DNA from: Corythucha ciliata
Taxonomy: Eukaryota; Arthropoda; Insecta; Hemiptera; Tingidae
Direction: 5' to 3'
NCBI GenBank assembly: GCA_038030265.1
Contig: CM075937.1
Location: 24,150,698-24,214,697 of the forward strand
DNA: 64,000 bases
Each line of letters opens with the position of its first letter. Position 1 is the first letter of the stretch. The notes beneath the pieces were generated by a model that did no database searches, was not told the DNA's origin, and saw only the letters and a program-made list of their open reading frames with translations. Position numbers and translations under genes: made by a program. Below are positions 14,579 to 27,000 of this stretch, one piece after another.

Positions 14579-15094
14579 TTCTGTGACTGAGGAAAGACGC
14601 CGTTTTTTAGAAGGTTCAAGACTATACATTGCGGATTGAATTTATTCAACGAACAATTTGAACTAAACGAGGGTTTATCTGTAGTGTGAAACAGACGACT
14701 GAGAGTATTAAACGGGAGGCTTGTGAGAAAATAAACTGTGACTGGGAACTGTTTCAGGGTCAGGGTAGACCCCATACGGAGGCAATGCCCCCGAAGACCC
14801 TCCCCCTCCACAATTGAATACCACGAACCCTCCGGTTTTCAAAAGGGTGGCGGGATAGGGGAGGAACCGTACAACTACAGAGGGAGAGAGGGATTCAATT
14901 AGTCACTCATTTTCTTTTATTTGCTCATAATAGGAGCAGGGAGGTACACCCTCTCCCAATGCGTCATCGAGTACTGCCACGTTTTCAATTTTTTAGGTCT
15001 TCAACTATCTTCCTTGTGCCCTAAAAAGAATAAGAAGATCTCCCGCCTCTAGAATCAGTAAAAATATTTTAATTGTTTTCAATACGCCGAAACT
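14579..15094. other. Divergent promoter region between the hAT-derived gene and the MTRR-like gene
   Basis: 516 bp between two divergent start codons. In-frame stop codons precede the MTRR-like ATG (TAA at about 15059), which argues against a hidden upstream coding exon running into it. No TATA box is obvious. Confidence 0.4.
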
Positions 15095-17114
15095 ATGAGC
15101 TTGAACGATTTGACCTTCTCCCTCGATGACGTACTCACTTTGCCTCCCATCCCGACTCCGAGTATCAAATGCACGCCGGCTCCAGACGCTTACGCGGTAA
15201 TTCTTTCAACGAAATGTGCCGCACTAACTCCTAACCGCCTTTTAATTAACCGTAGGAAAATCCGTTCGCCGGTGACTCACCTTTGCCATTCGCCGCTTCA
15301 AAACTTCATCTCCTCCCCTTGGTTTCTTCGAGAATTCTTTGTGAGGCGATGACGTCAAAACGACCGGCGAAATTGTCATCGACGTACGGGTAAGGGCAAA
15401 AATATCTCGCAGTAACGGCCCTAGTTTTTATTTTATTTGTTTTTTTTATCTATTTTTTTTTTTTTCACGGCGCTCAGCAATGTGATTCGGCGTTCCTACC
15501 GGGCGATACGATAGGTATTTGGCCCGAGAATAGCGCCGAGGAAGTGGATTCGTTACTGAACCGAGTGAAAGACAGCTTTGTCGCTGATGGAGACCCGTCG
15601 ACGGATAGTGTTTTGAATCTCACCTGTTTTGAAGGGTCGAAGAAAAAATTTCCCGTTTATTTACCGAAATTGACAACAGCTCGATTACTACTAGGCCGTC
15701 ATTTAGAAATTAGGGGATTGGTTAAAAAAGTAAGAGGAGGTGTTAATTACACAAAAAATGCGAAAACTATGCCGTCTCCCCCTCTTTCTTTCAAGGCTTT
15801 TTTGAGAGCTCTGGCTGAGCACACCACTAACCCCCATGAGCAAAGACGACTGAAAGAGTTGTGTAGCAGAGAGGGAGCCACCGAGTACGACAATTTTTTC
15901 ATAAAGACGGGCTTATGTATATTGGACATTCTCAATGCGTTCGAATCCTGTCGACCACCACTAAGCGTCCTATTGGAACATTTACCCAGGCTTAATGTAT
16001 GATTTAATAGTCCTCCAATCAGAGCAAAACATAGGCTAATCTCATTTTTAAACAGCCAAGGGTATATTCAATCGCGTCATCTCCTTTGGCGGACCGGGAC
16101 ACCATTAGGATAGTTTTTAACTTGGTGACGACCAACAGTCAACGAAAAGGAGTCTGCTCAAGTTGGTTGTTCAAGCAATCGGGATTGGACATCGTCCATA
16201 AGATGGAAACCATGAGATTGGAGAAGTCCAGCGAACAATCTACGGTAATCAACGCTCCTCTCCTGCCTTACCACTACCTTCACTTTGCTCTTACACCAGA
16301 TTCCAGTGTATTTTCGGCAAGCCACGAAATTTAGAATACCATTGGAGGACGCGTCGATGATAATGATAGGACCAGGGACGGGAGTTTCCCCGTTTATTGG
16401 TGAGTTTCCATAATTTTCTTACAGTTAACAATATAATTCTTAATCCTTCCTCCCCCTTAAGGTTTCTTAGAACACCGACGGTGCCAGTATTCCAATTCGC
16501 CCAAATCCGAAAACGTACAAAACATGCTATTTTTTGGGTGTAGGCACAAAAACCGCGACGATATCTACAGGTAGGCACGCCTTGGTTCGTGTAAGAGGTA
16601 CATTTTTCAACTTATTTGTAAAACTTTTCAGCAATACACTAGCTGAATTCGAACAGGAGAACATATTGAATAAATTATTCGTTTGCTACTCACGCGACAG
16701 TTCTAGTGACTTCAAATATGTCCAGGTAACCCAAGTCCTGACGTCCACCTTCTGCGTCGACGGTACAATCGCTTGTCTTCCGTTAATTTCGATGCCCCTT
16801 AGGACTTAATTTATTCGAACAAGCAATTAATTTGCGATTTACTGACAAGAGACGAAACTTATTTGTTCGTCTGCGGCGACGCACTGAATATGGCTAAAGA
16901 CGTGCACACTGTACTAGTCAAATCGTTGACTGAAACAAAAGGTAACGAGCAACCCTCCCCCCCCCTCTCTCCACGTACCACCAAACCATCTGAACCACTG
17001 AAAAGTGTCATCAACTACTCAAATCGAATTTTAGATATTTCAACAGAAGAAGCCGCTTCTATCCTGAAACAGAAGGAAACCACTCATCGATACTTGAAAG
17101 ATTCGTGGAGGTAA
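15095..17114 (+). CDS. MTRR: Methionine synthase reductase-like diflavin reductase, flavodoxin domain absent and one frameshift
   Basis: The family uses NADPH to reactivate cobalamin-dependent methionine synthase. Exons: 15095-15196, 15256-15389, 15478-15996, 16056-16244, 16300-16399, 16462-16570, 16632-16725, 16803-17114. Seen: the FAD-binding connecting domain (FLPGDTIGIWPEN), LEHLPRLN then PRVYSIASSPLA (FAD binding), KGVCSSW, NADPH site GPGTGVSPFIGFLEHR and FFGCRHKNRD, and C-terminal FVCGDALNMAKDVH ending RYLKDSWR. Two oddities. The protein starts in the linker (MSLNDLTFSLDD), so the FMN/flavodoxin half is missing. Exon 2 is 134 nt although both flanking joins are phase 0; its 5' part reads SSRILCEAM but homology resumes one base out of frame (GDDVKTTGEIVIDV, preceded by TGA). 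This means an assembly error near 15345 or a broken gene. It converges on ARMH3. Confidence 0.8.
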
Positions 17115-17431
17115 CTGAAAGGCACTCACAAGTACAGCGGCTAAAACACCTTTTTTAACAACTGGTAGTAACCTATTCCCACCCCATTCGGGTTGAAGAA
17201 AAAGAGACTGTTTTAAGTCACAGAAAAATAGAAACATTAAAGCATAAATGGGGTTTTAATGGCTATTAAAAATCTGTGTAACTCGAACATCAAAGGAAAA
17301 AACAATCCTTTCAAGCGTTAACCAGAACATAATAATTATCTGAACATCTTGGGGGAAAATATGAATAATTAACATAAAATACAAACAATTTCCATACAAA
17401 TGACATCAATTAGAACTTCATATGATTGGCA

Positions 17432-20400
17432 TCATGTGATGGTGGAGAATTCCTGAAGGATGACTTGCAAGTCAAGCGAAGCAAAATCGATACTGGACTT
17501 TGTATCGTTAACGACACTCCTCACCTGAACGGACGCCAAAAAAAATGTTAGTGCCAAGGTTATTAATAGCGATTTCCATTTGCATAAAAGTCCGCTCTGA
17601 AGCCGAGCATTTCCACCCGTCTTCTCTGAATTATGTCGTATGGTAAGATGGTAACGGAAAAGGCGGGTGGAAAAACCCGGCTTCAGAGCGGAATTTTAGG
17701 TAAATGGAAAACGCCATAATATTTTTGTTGAATGAGTGGGATGAGAGCTGAACGAAAAACGGTACCATAGCCGTGAAAAATGCTGAGTGTTTAGGATTTT
17801 CCGAGTATCTCTCGTACTGATCGAGGCTATCCTGAAGTTTTAGAGTGAGGCTGTCGTAATTCTTTCGTACGACGTCTAAAATCTGGAACACATTGTAAAA
17901 TTCGTACAACTGCACCCGAGTACTGGATAATCTCTCTCCACCATGCACGAACTCCACAGAGAGAAAATTCACAAAAATATTCACATTTTTGCACCCCCTC
18001 TACCTGATCTTCCGATGGCGTAGACAAGCCCTGTTTCGCGAGCCAGGCGTCAATTTTCGGCGTAAAATGACTGATAATGGCTCGAACGTTGACGAGACTG
18101 TTCGTCAATTTTAGTGCAGCCTCTTTGAATTCTCCTTCGATGGCTGAATATCGGTAAGCTGCCCAACAAAATACCATTTTTAGTTGTATGGTGAGGATGG
18201 GGGGGGGGGGTTGGCAAACAAATTTTACCCATGGAGTACACGTTGTCAAAAACCTGGTGCATTCGAATTATTTCGTAGTAAAGCTCGTCGTAATTAGCAG
18301 ATGAGTTCAGGAAAGTATCGCCGTACGTTATAAATAAATTAAACAAATTGATAACCTGAAAATAAATAAATAAAATAAATTGGTCGAAGTAGCAAAATAT
18401 TGTGGTCTTTAACCTGTTGAGCAAGATGAAATATATTCATTTTCTTAGCTAAATGACTTTCATTGGCTATTATAAACTTCAGTAAAGATATCAGACTTGT
18501 CCATAGTTCTTTCCATTGATACGTTAGTCTTACTCGGCACCTTTTCTGGTAGCACAGTACCCTGTGCATGACACCAATGCACAAAAGGTACAGCTCCAAA
18601 GGTAACTTTTTCATCATGTGGCTCATAACAAACTCAACCAACAGATCTGAAAAAAAAAAGTACCTCAGGGTAAAACTTTCGTTGAAATCTGAGAAACCGT
18701 TACCTAAAAGTGTGTTGGCTAGCGTCTGCGACTGTTTATCAGGGATGACGGTTCTATGGCGCATCGGTAGTCTGTGAAGGTGAATTTTATACACTAAATT
18801 GACATCGTGCATGACTGAATTAGCGTAGTGATCCTCTGCAACGCAGGTAAGAACTAGAAAGCACAGTTTGACAGTATTGAAACTGGCTTCACATTTAGTG
18901 TCTTGCATGACAATCGAACTGTGTTGGGGGGAGGGGGGGGAGAAATTAAATTCCAAATTAAGTTTTTCTTTCGAAGCGAGGTCGTTGAACGGTTACCAGT
19001 ATTGAAAAAAAGTTCCGAGTAGGTTAGTCGGTTCCGAGGAGACCGGGATCGAGGAAGAGTCGCCTGAGTCCGTCTGTTGATGATTTGACGGCGCGACGAT
19101 TTCTGTCGTTTGAGTCTGAGCGAGAGTGCTCACAAAATTCCGGTTTAAATGTACCGCTTCGTACAGAGCAACGAGTACACCGTTATTGGCTCGAATCTGT
19201 TGATTTCGTATGACAGCCTCCTCGGACAGAAACATATTGCCCACGATGTTCGAAATGGAGGACAGCCAACCAGAGCCACTTGCCGGCTCTTTCTGTTCTT
19301 GGCAGTAAGCGCTACAAAACTCGGATAACGACCACGAGATAACCTTCAACAATAGCATATTTTTTACTCGTTTTTGCGTGTGTGTTTGCTATTCGACAAT
19401 CATACCTGGCCATAACCATTAAGAGCTAATTCGTCGTCCAAAATTGAAAGTTTAACAACGTATGGATTAGCGGCTTCCGGTTTTCGATAATTGACTAAAA
19501 GGGTTAGAAGTAGCACAACGTCGTGACCATATTGTTTCCGGCTTGGGCTATCGGATAGCAACTACAACGTGCCCAAATCAAAAATCAAGTAAAATATACG
19601 TGTAATGCATAGCTTACGTGAATCAAAGTCTCAAAAATGCTGTTCAACATGACAAACTCTAAAAGGGCATTCTGACTAACGTTGTCATTGCCGGTAACCA
19701 TAAGTAACAATAGCTTCAAGCACAGCGTTTTTAGATTGAGCGTGTGTTCTCCTGAAGTAAAACGATTAATAGATCGATATGAAAATTCTCTTAAACTACA
19801 GTCGTACCGCTTAAAATTACGTTACAATGCTCCAACAGTAATTTCATTCGCTGTTCGGCTTGGTCAAACCCCATCAATATGTCGATTACATCGAATCCGC
19901 ACTGTCCCGACGTTTTGTACACAGCGCTAGTTAAAGCGCACAGCGTCTGTCGATCGGTGGGAAAAATGGAAACGTGAGAAATCAACCGTAAAAACTGTTT
20001 CAAAGCCAATGTCTCATCACATTGTCCTAAGCATCTTTAGACGCTATAAAACGAAAATAGAAAAAGAAAACGACCGCATCGGTTGGTCATGTTTTTGTGG
20101 AGGTGGCTCGGAAAAAATGAAATTGTTGATCGTCTCTCCACTAAAACATGTCAGGGGATCCATTTATAATCCTTTTACATTTAACTTGAAGGGGGTGTGG
20201 ACATAATCCAGTTTTTCGGCTGGCTTGTTTCTAGGATTAAATTAATCTAGTGATCAGCTTTTGCCTCACACGATCAGATAGTGCGTTGCCTTTTTCGAAG
20301 ATGTTGCAGGGGCACAAAATAAACCGGCGGTATGCCCCGAAAAGAGCAACGCTATTAGCCATTACCTGGAGGGCATAAACAACCCGTAACTGGTGCTCAT

Positions 20401-20788
20401 TTCTGAGTGCTTCAATGCACTGTACGAAAAGAGCGTTGATATTTTCCTTAGCGGCCAGCAGTTGGTCGCCATTCAGTCTTGAGATTTCGGATTCTAAATG
20501 GGCAACCTATATGCATACAACGGTTAGTTTCTGGCGCCTGGACGATGACAAGAGCACGAATGATGCTACGAACCTTCGGTTTCAATAAGAACAGTTCATC
20601 CCAGAAATTTGGGTTCACTGTGGTCAAATCCTCTCCCTGTAAAAGTTCAAAACGTTCAAGTTTACTCCCAAGGAACCAAGTTTAACAGCGAAACAAACCT
20701 TGAAGAACGATTCGTAGATTTGAACAATCTTTTCTTTGAGCTGCCTCTTTGAGCCGGAACCACTTCTTTTCCTGCCGGTTAGAGCCAT
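17432..20788 (-). CDS. ARMH3: ARMH3, armadillo-like helical domain protein (C10orf76 family)
   Basis: ARMH3 is a Golgi/cytosolic adaptor linked to PI4KB and GBF1 function in vertebrates (family knowledge). About 13 exons are visible. Exon 1 (20699-20788, [10 protein letters not shown]) continues to 20574-20636 ([14 protein letters not shown]) and 20367-about 20507 ([20 protein letters not shown]). Then come exons at about 19830-19940 ([15 protein letters not shown]), 19622-19755, 19400-19560, 18999-19345 ([17 protein letters not shown]), 18705-18920 ([18 protein letters not shown]), 18420-18647 ([20 protein letters not shown]), 18235-18355 ([24 protein letters not shown]), 18007-18165, 17735-17890 ([17 protein letters not shown]) and a last exon near 17432-17525 ending LQEFSTIT and TGA. 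The order and motifs match the vertebrate protein along its whole length. The gene is head-to-head with ZDHHC16. Confidence 0.93.
17589..17693. repeat. Intronic hairpin (short inverted repeat)
   Basis: Near-perfect 29-bp arms lie at 17591-17619 (starting TCCGCTCTGAAGCC) and 17664-17692 (ending GGCTTCAGAGCGGA), separated by about 45 bp, inside the last ARMH3 intron. It resembles a tiny MITE or the ends of a deleted element. Confidence 0.75.
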
Positions 20789-20944
20789 CGTTTCTTTCAT
20801 AACACGGCGTAATAAATTCGCTACATCCGATTAAACCAAAAATCAAAGGGAAACTTCAAAATTCAGCGTTTTCCGTGTAGTACTGTCTCCGTGGTATCAG
20901 GGAACCTTAGAACTCCCTTCCGCTGATAAGGATATCAATAGGCA
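20789..20944. promoter_or_regulatory. Putative bidirectional promoter, ARMH3 / ZDHHC16
   Basis: Only 156 bp separates the start codon of ARMH3 (-) from the proposed start codon of ZDHHC16 (+). Both 5' UTRs and both core promoters must fit in it or overlap the genes. No TATA box is evident. Confidence 0.55.
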
Positions 20945-23840
20945 TGGCAAGGGGTAGAGTGTCAACAAGTCAACAGCAACATAAGTATGAGATGTGTTTT
21001 TTCGGGTTTAGGAAATGCTTAAAGTCAGTCAGGTAAGTCTTATAGTTATTCTAACATGTATATTGCCAATATTGCCATTATTGATGTTTTTTACCAGACG
21101 TAGCATTAAATGGCACTACGATAACGTCAAACTATGCGCGGTCTCCTTATTTTACAATCATCATCTTGACTCTAATTATGCTTCGGACATCTGTATGGAA
21201 CCAATTTTCTGGTTCGTAGATAATTTCGTAGTTTTTCTGGGTCCAGTAAGTATTGAATAGAGTGAGCTTGGCTTTTGAGATGTCTCCCGTGTAGTTTTTC
21301 GTTCTGTCGGTAGCCATGATGATGCTGGCCGTCATCTCCATCGCCTACTACATCGGTCTGCCGTACTGGTGGGAAAAGAACCCACTCGCGTGCGTTATTC
21401 TAGTCATAATCGGCAATTGGCTTAAAGTCAACACCATTTTCCACTACTACATGGGTGTGGTGACATCTCCTGGACACCCTCCGACGGTAATAACCATGCG
21501 GTTTGTGGTTGAGGGCTGAGTTGGGTCAACACAACGAGTCAATGTTTTTTGTCTTTCATAAAGGGAGTCATCATAGAAGAGGCTGTCAGTATATGCAAGA
21601 AATGTATCGCTCCAAAACCTCCCAGGACTCACCATTGCTCTGTGTGTAACAAGTGTGTCTTGAAGATGGATCACCACTGCCGTATCCTTCAAATTTTTAA
21701 CTAAAAACTCAAAAATGTTACTTCCTTCATCTTGAAACATAGCCTGGTTGAATAATTGCGTGGGGCACTTCAACCATCGTTATTTCTACCTTTACATGGT
21801 TTTCGTCGTACTCAGTACTCTTTTCCTCATAGTATTTGGCGTTGAAATCGCCTATCAGGAAGTCTGGCTTGAAATTCCTGTATTTGATGACGACCAAGAA
21901 CTAATTGGTCATCCTATCAAAATAGACAATTATTCTGAAATAATCCCCGTGGTAGGTATTTGGTGAACCCTTATAGTCAAGTCAATGAATGATGAAAAAC
22001 GAGTGTAGGAGACATGGACGGTTTAGTTTTATTTTTCCACTTTGTTTTAGGTAGTTGGGAGGTAAACATACTAAAAGTCCCCGGACGTCCGATGTAAGCG
22101 GGCTGCTGGAGACCACCGGCAAGATCATTTGTTTCGGTTTTTCCTAATTATGTCGGACCCCGCACTTCGTAGCGCCAGGACTTCTTCTTGAAATATATTG
22201 CAGACAATATTTGCTACAACTTTTTCCCGAGGAACGTCTTGTTTATTCCTAAAAGTTTCCAACTTGCGTGACTCGGAAATATTGGAAAATTTGGTTAAAA
22301 AACGCCATTTTCAGCAGTTTTTGTCTCTTTTGGTTGTAACAACATTAGCTTCAGTTTCTCATGATAGTTCACAGAAAATAAGTTGGAGAACTAATACATT
22401 TCTGTTGAATTAAGCCCTTTTAGAACAATTTAGACCAACGTGCCCACAAGTTACAGCCATATGAACCTACCAAGTTTTTTCATTTTTGAAAAATCCAACT
22501 ATCCAACGCCGGGAAAAATTGTTGCGTGTTCAAGCTTGAACATGTAGCTGGGTTTTATACTGCTCATAAACTCCATTGTTGCTACCGTTTTGTAGTTGGA
22601 TTTGTGAAAAATTAAAAAAACTTGGTCGGTTCATACGGCTGTAACTTGTGGTTACATTGGTCTAAAATGATCGAAAAGGGCTCATTTCAAAAGAAATGTA
22701 ATGCTCTTCAACTTGTTTTCTGAGAACTATCGTAAGATACTAAAAGCAGAGTTGTTAAAAGAATAAGAGTCGAAAGCAGCAGAAAATGGCGGTTTTTAAC
22801 ACAATTTTCTAATATTTTCGAGTCGTGTAAGTTGGAAACAATTAGGAATAAAAATAAGTTCCTGGGGAAAAAGTTGTGGCAAATTTTGTCAGTTCAAAGA
22901 GAAGGTCGTTGGCGCTACGATTAGCGGCGTCCGATATAATGAGGAAAAATCGAAACAAGTGACCTTGCCGGTGGCCTCCAGCAGCCCGCTCGCATCGGAC
23001 GTCCAGGTACGTCTAGTATGTTCACCTCCCAACTACCTCATACCTCAATTGCAGTGGAAAAATAAAAATTCACTGAACTGACCATGTCGTCTATATTCTA
23101 TTATTGACTGGACTAATACAAATTATGTGAATTCGTTTTCTTATTTCAACTACAGCCAGAATGGGACAACGTAACTCAAACCGAATTGCCCATCGCCGAA
23201 ATACCGGCCAGGGTCATGCTGAGACGTCGCGCTCTAACCTTTATGGCTTACATCTGCGCAGGTCTTTTTCTCGTCATCAATTTGTAGAAATATATCAGAA
23301 TAGCACTTTTTTCTCTCTCAGGTGCGTTTTTCGCCATCACTTGGTTGTCCTCATGGCACGGCCGCCACATTACTCGAGGGGAAACGAGCATCGAAGCTCA
23401 CATCAATAAGACGGAGCAATCAAGGGCGGCGGCTTCTGGAAAGGTTAAACAAACCTTGGTCATTCCTCGCTTCTGATTGTTTTACTATTGATTTCCATTG
23501 ATAGGTGCACATAAATCCCTACGATTACGGTCCTATTGAGAATTGGAAAGTATTTTTGGGTATTAGCAACAACAAGTAAGTTGAATTGGATCACGCAATG
23601 CAATTTTGCAAGCCTATCAAGTCGCGGGGAAACTTACGTTAAAAATTGCATTGTGTGATTGAGTTTTCAATTTTTGAGGTTTTTTGAGGCTCCTTCGAAA
23701 TGTTTACCGAAATTTATTGGTCTATTAGATCATGGCTGCGAGTTATATTTCCTTCTAGTCACCGACCATTCGGAAATGGCCTAACTTGGGATAACGTCAG
23801 GTATATGTGCCGCGACGGTGGCAACAAAAAAGTACTGTGA
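20945..23840 (+). CDS. ZDHHC16: ZDHHC16 palmitoyltransferase (DHHC family)
   Basis: An ER/Golgi membrane S-acyltransferase that transfers palmitate to protein cysteines. Exons: 20945-21032 (MARGRVST), 21098-about 21245 ([14 protein letters not shown]), 21314-21486 ([15 protein letters not shown]), 21564-21681 ([27 protein letters not shown]), 21743-21951 ([15 protein letters not shown]), 23156-23261, 23322-23443 ([14 protein letters not shown]), 23505-23575 ([16 protein letters not shown]) and 23729-23840 ([17 protein letters not shown]). The zinc-binding cysteine-rich domain and catalytic DHHC Cys are intact. Four hydrophobic segments are expected and seen in outline. RGETSIE and the C-terminal NPY..G..NWK block identify the 16 subtype. 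The exon 2/3 splice junction is uncertain by a few bases. The 1.2-kb fifth intron hosts a fold-back element. The gene converges on CNNM. Confidence 0.92.
21975..23118. mobile_element. Large fold-back element in a ZDHHC16 intron
   Basis: Two arms of about 480 bp are inverted copies. 22051-22120 (GTAGTTGGGAGGTAAACAT, CCGGACGTCCGATG, GCGGGCTGCTGGAG) pairs with 22970-23037. The interior CCACAAGTTACAGCC near 22443 pairs with GGCTGTAACTTGTGG near 22639. Weaker similarity extends outward (TTTTTCCACT, ACATGG) to about 21975 and 23118. The loop is about 150 bp near 22545. There is no coding capacity. Confidence 0.85.
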
Positions 23841-24014
23841 CTTCTTCTCTACCCCATGCTCACTTTTTTTTTTCTTGTGCTCGATGTTATTAAGTATAAT
23901 TTATTACCTACTTAAAACTTGATCGAAATTTATTTATAAGATTGTCCTACTTTCTCAGCTCGTTCGTATTTTCTAGAACCAGAAGTTTCACCGAAATCTT
24001 CCTCACAGTCTGTC

Positions 24015-27000
24015 CTATCCGGTCCCCTCCTCGTCGTTTCTTTGTGGATTTCTGTTCAGCGGCGGAGGCTCATCGCCTTCTCGCGTCGAACTCGATTGAC
24101 CACGACTCTCCCCTTGGGTGACTGGTGGAAAAACAACTTTGACGCTCTTCGACGCGGAACTACCACCACCATTGACGCTATTCGCCTTTGATTTCTCCCC
24201 TGGGTCCGTTATACTGCCCCCCAAAGATGGCATTTGAGTTCCCGACGGCCGACCCAAAGTGCTGTCGTCGAAATCATCCGTGAACAAACCCTGAACAGGA
24301 GGCACATCGTAAATTTAAGTTTTCAACGGTTGCCCCTCCTCGGAAATGATTTTCTCACCGGAAACGACTCTTCGGATAAATCAATCGTACAATTGTTTCT
24401 CTCGCATTCAGTGGCCCGTTTGGCAGCCAGATAGAGACGTTTGGGAATCTTCAGATATCTAATCTCACCAATGGCTTCAACAGTGTAGTCATATTTCGTG
24501 GGTTCTGTTTTACCTGTTTAACAACCAATAGAATGGAGGTGTAGTATACATTAGAAACACCGAATCGGCATAATGATGAAGGGTCGCCAGGTTGGTTTGC
24601 AGAGCTGGGCAGTGACTCGTTGCTCCGATAATAACGGTGTTACAATTCTCGGTAACGGATGCAAGATTTCGCTACTTGAGGGGGGAAAATGAAAGATGTA
24701 GGTACCCAGTTACATCCGTTACTTTTTAGTCCGTTGTCCTTTCAGGGAGAATGTCAGCAGACCCTGAAAAGTCGTTCACACAAAGCAGGGGGCCGCCCCC
24801 TGATTCCTCATCCCTAATAAATCAAAGTTTGAAGAAAATATGTGTGTGAGATTTTGCCAAGCAAGCTTATTTTCCACAAAAATATGTCCCGAAAATAAAT
24901 TGTAAGTATGACCAAAATTCAGTATTTACCTCCCCCCCCCACCAGCACTTTTCTGCGACAAATTGGTGTTGGTGGATTGTGGAGGGAGGGGTGTTAACAA
25001 TTTAATCGTAGTTTGAACTAATGAGTTTGACTCCCAGGGAGCCGAAAGATATACAACAAAAAAACACGGAATGGTATGGTTGAATAGGCCACAACCAGCA
25101 CGACCGAACAGAGTTGAAGGAAGGGTGTCGGACCGATCAATTCGCGCCTCACCGTAGGACTTTTTTTAATGCAAACAGGTGGTTTGGGAACCATACCTTC
25201 CTCACTCTGTGACTCGCTGTTTTAGCTCCTAATTAAAATGAACGGATAGTATTTTTTGGCAAACAAAAAATTGAATAATGAAGGTTTCAGTTGACCACTT
25301 TTGGCCTTTTGCTACTCAATGCCTTCTATCCTTAAAAGAAAAATTGTGTCTAAAGGAAACGATATATCTACCAACTTCGGGCATTTTCACTTTAGCAACT
25401 AAATATTCGTCAAAAGTGAATCAAATAACCGATTCACAGGAAAATAACATTGCTAGGAAACCTGGCAACTCTAGCGTGAACTAGTGCTATCGACCTTCTT
25501 CATCCATTTCCAACAGTCCAAAGTAAGAAAACGCACCGCACTCGCTTTTGATCATATCCGGTTTGATGATAATTTGAGCCCGCCCCTCGATGATCAACAC
25601 AAACCCTTCGTGTGCGGTTTCCTGCGGATTTAAAGAATAAGCTCTTTAAGAATATGCTCTTTTTTTTCGAGCTCAGAAACATACTTGAGAGAAAATAACA
25701 TGGTCCCTGATTTTCGCTCCCATTTTTCGTGGGACGTGAATTATAACGCCGGACCTCAAAAGTCTGTACAGAACTTTGGGTGACACAACGTCTGGATGAA
25801 AGGACTTAATTTCTATTTTTACAAAAAAATCGTTGGTAAGGGGTGAAGGTTGATAGCAAGGGAAGAAGTACCCGATGCTAAAAAGTTGTAAGTGGCGATC
25901 CGCAAATTTGGCGATATTGAAATATTCCGCGATTCGAATGTTTCGGCAAACGCGTTCAAATAATCTGAGATCAGTCTTCGATGCTCTCGTTTTCGTTTCG
26001 ACCGATTGTCCACTGAAATTAGGCGTCCGAAATTTTTTTGCTGAGCTGTGAGGTAGAACTGATGGGAAGGGGGGGGGGCGTACCGATATTATCGAATTCG
26101 TCGACAATTTCAACCTGGCAAATTTCCTCTATGATGTCTTCTAACGTGAGGACTCCGACAATGGTTTTCAGTTGCGAGGTCGGATCCAGGGAATAGACAA
26201 ACGCCATATGGCCTCGTGTCCCTGAGTTGTATCACTCTAATTTTTTTTATTTAGAAACGGAATACTCGTAAAATGGTCCGTATTAGGAGACCTTCTTTGA
26301 AGATATGAAAAACGACGTCGAGAGTAGTGCCTTCTTCCACGTAAATACACTCGGCGTCTTTCATGAGCTCGATGACCAGCCTCACTGGGGTTTTGTCCTC
26401 AGGGTCAAGCAAGGCCAAATCTCGAACGTGAAGTACTTTGACAATGTTGGACCGATCTCCTTCGTATATTGGAATGCGGGAATAGCCTTCGGTTGCAACA
26501 AAACAAAAAATTGCAACGCGCCTCCCAAAGAGATTTTCCCCCATTTAATTACCCGAAATCATTATCTCTCTGATGGTTTCATAATCCAGATAGGACTCGA
26601 GAGGGAGCATGTACACGTCTGACATGAGAGTCATTATTTCTTCTACGCGTTTCACGTTCATATCAAGCGCCCCTGACATTACGTCAACTTCGAGTTTTTT
26701 TAGATGTGCGTATTTGGCGGACATCTTGAAAAGAAGAAAAAATTGAAGTTTGAATCAAGTTTATTTACTCCTCCACAAAAAAAACTTCAAAGTTACCTTA
26801 ACCATTTCTTTGATCCGGTCTCTAGTGTACATAGGGACGTCGCTCCCAAGAATTTTGTCCAAAAACTTCCCTAAAGGGTAGGACACTGGAAACGTTACAA
26901 ACATCGTTGTCCACGTGAGGGGCATCATTTTCGCACCGATGAACAGTGGATACCGTGAGAAAACCGCGTTTGGAATAATTTCGCAAAAGAGCACAATGAG

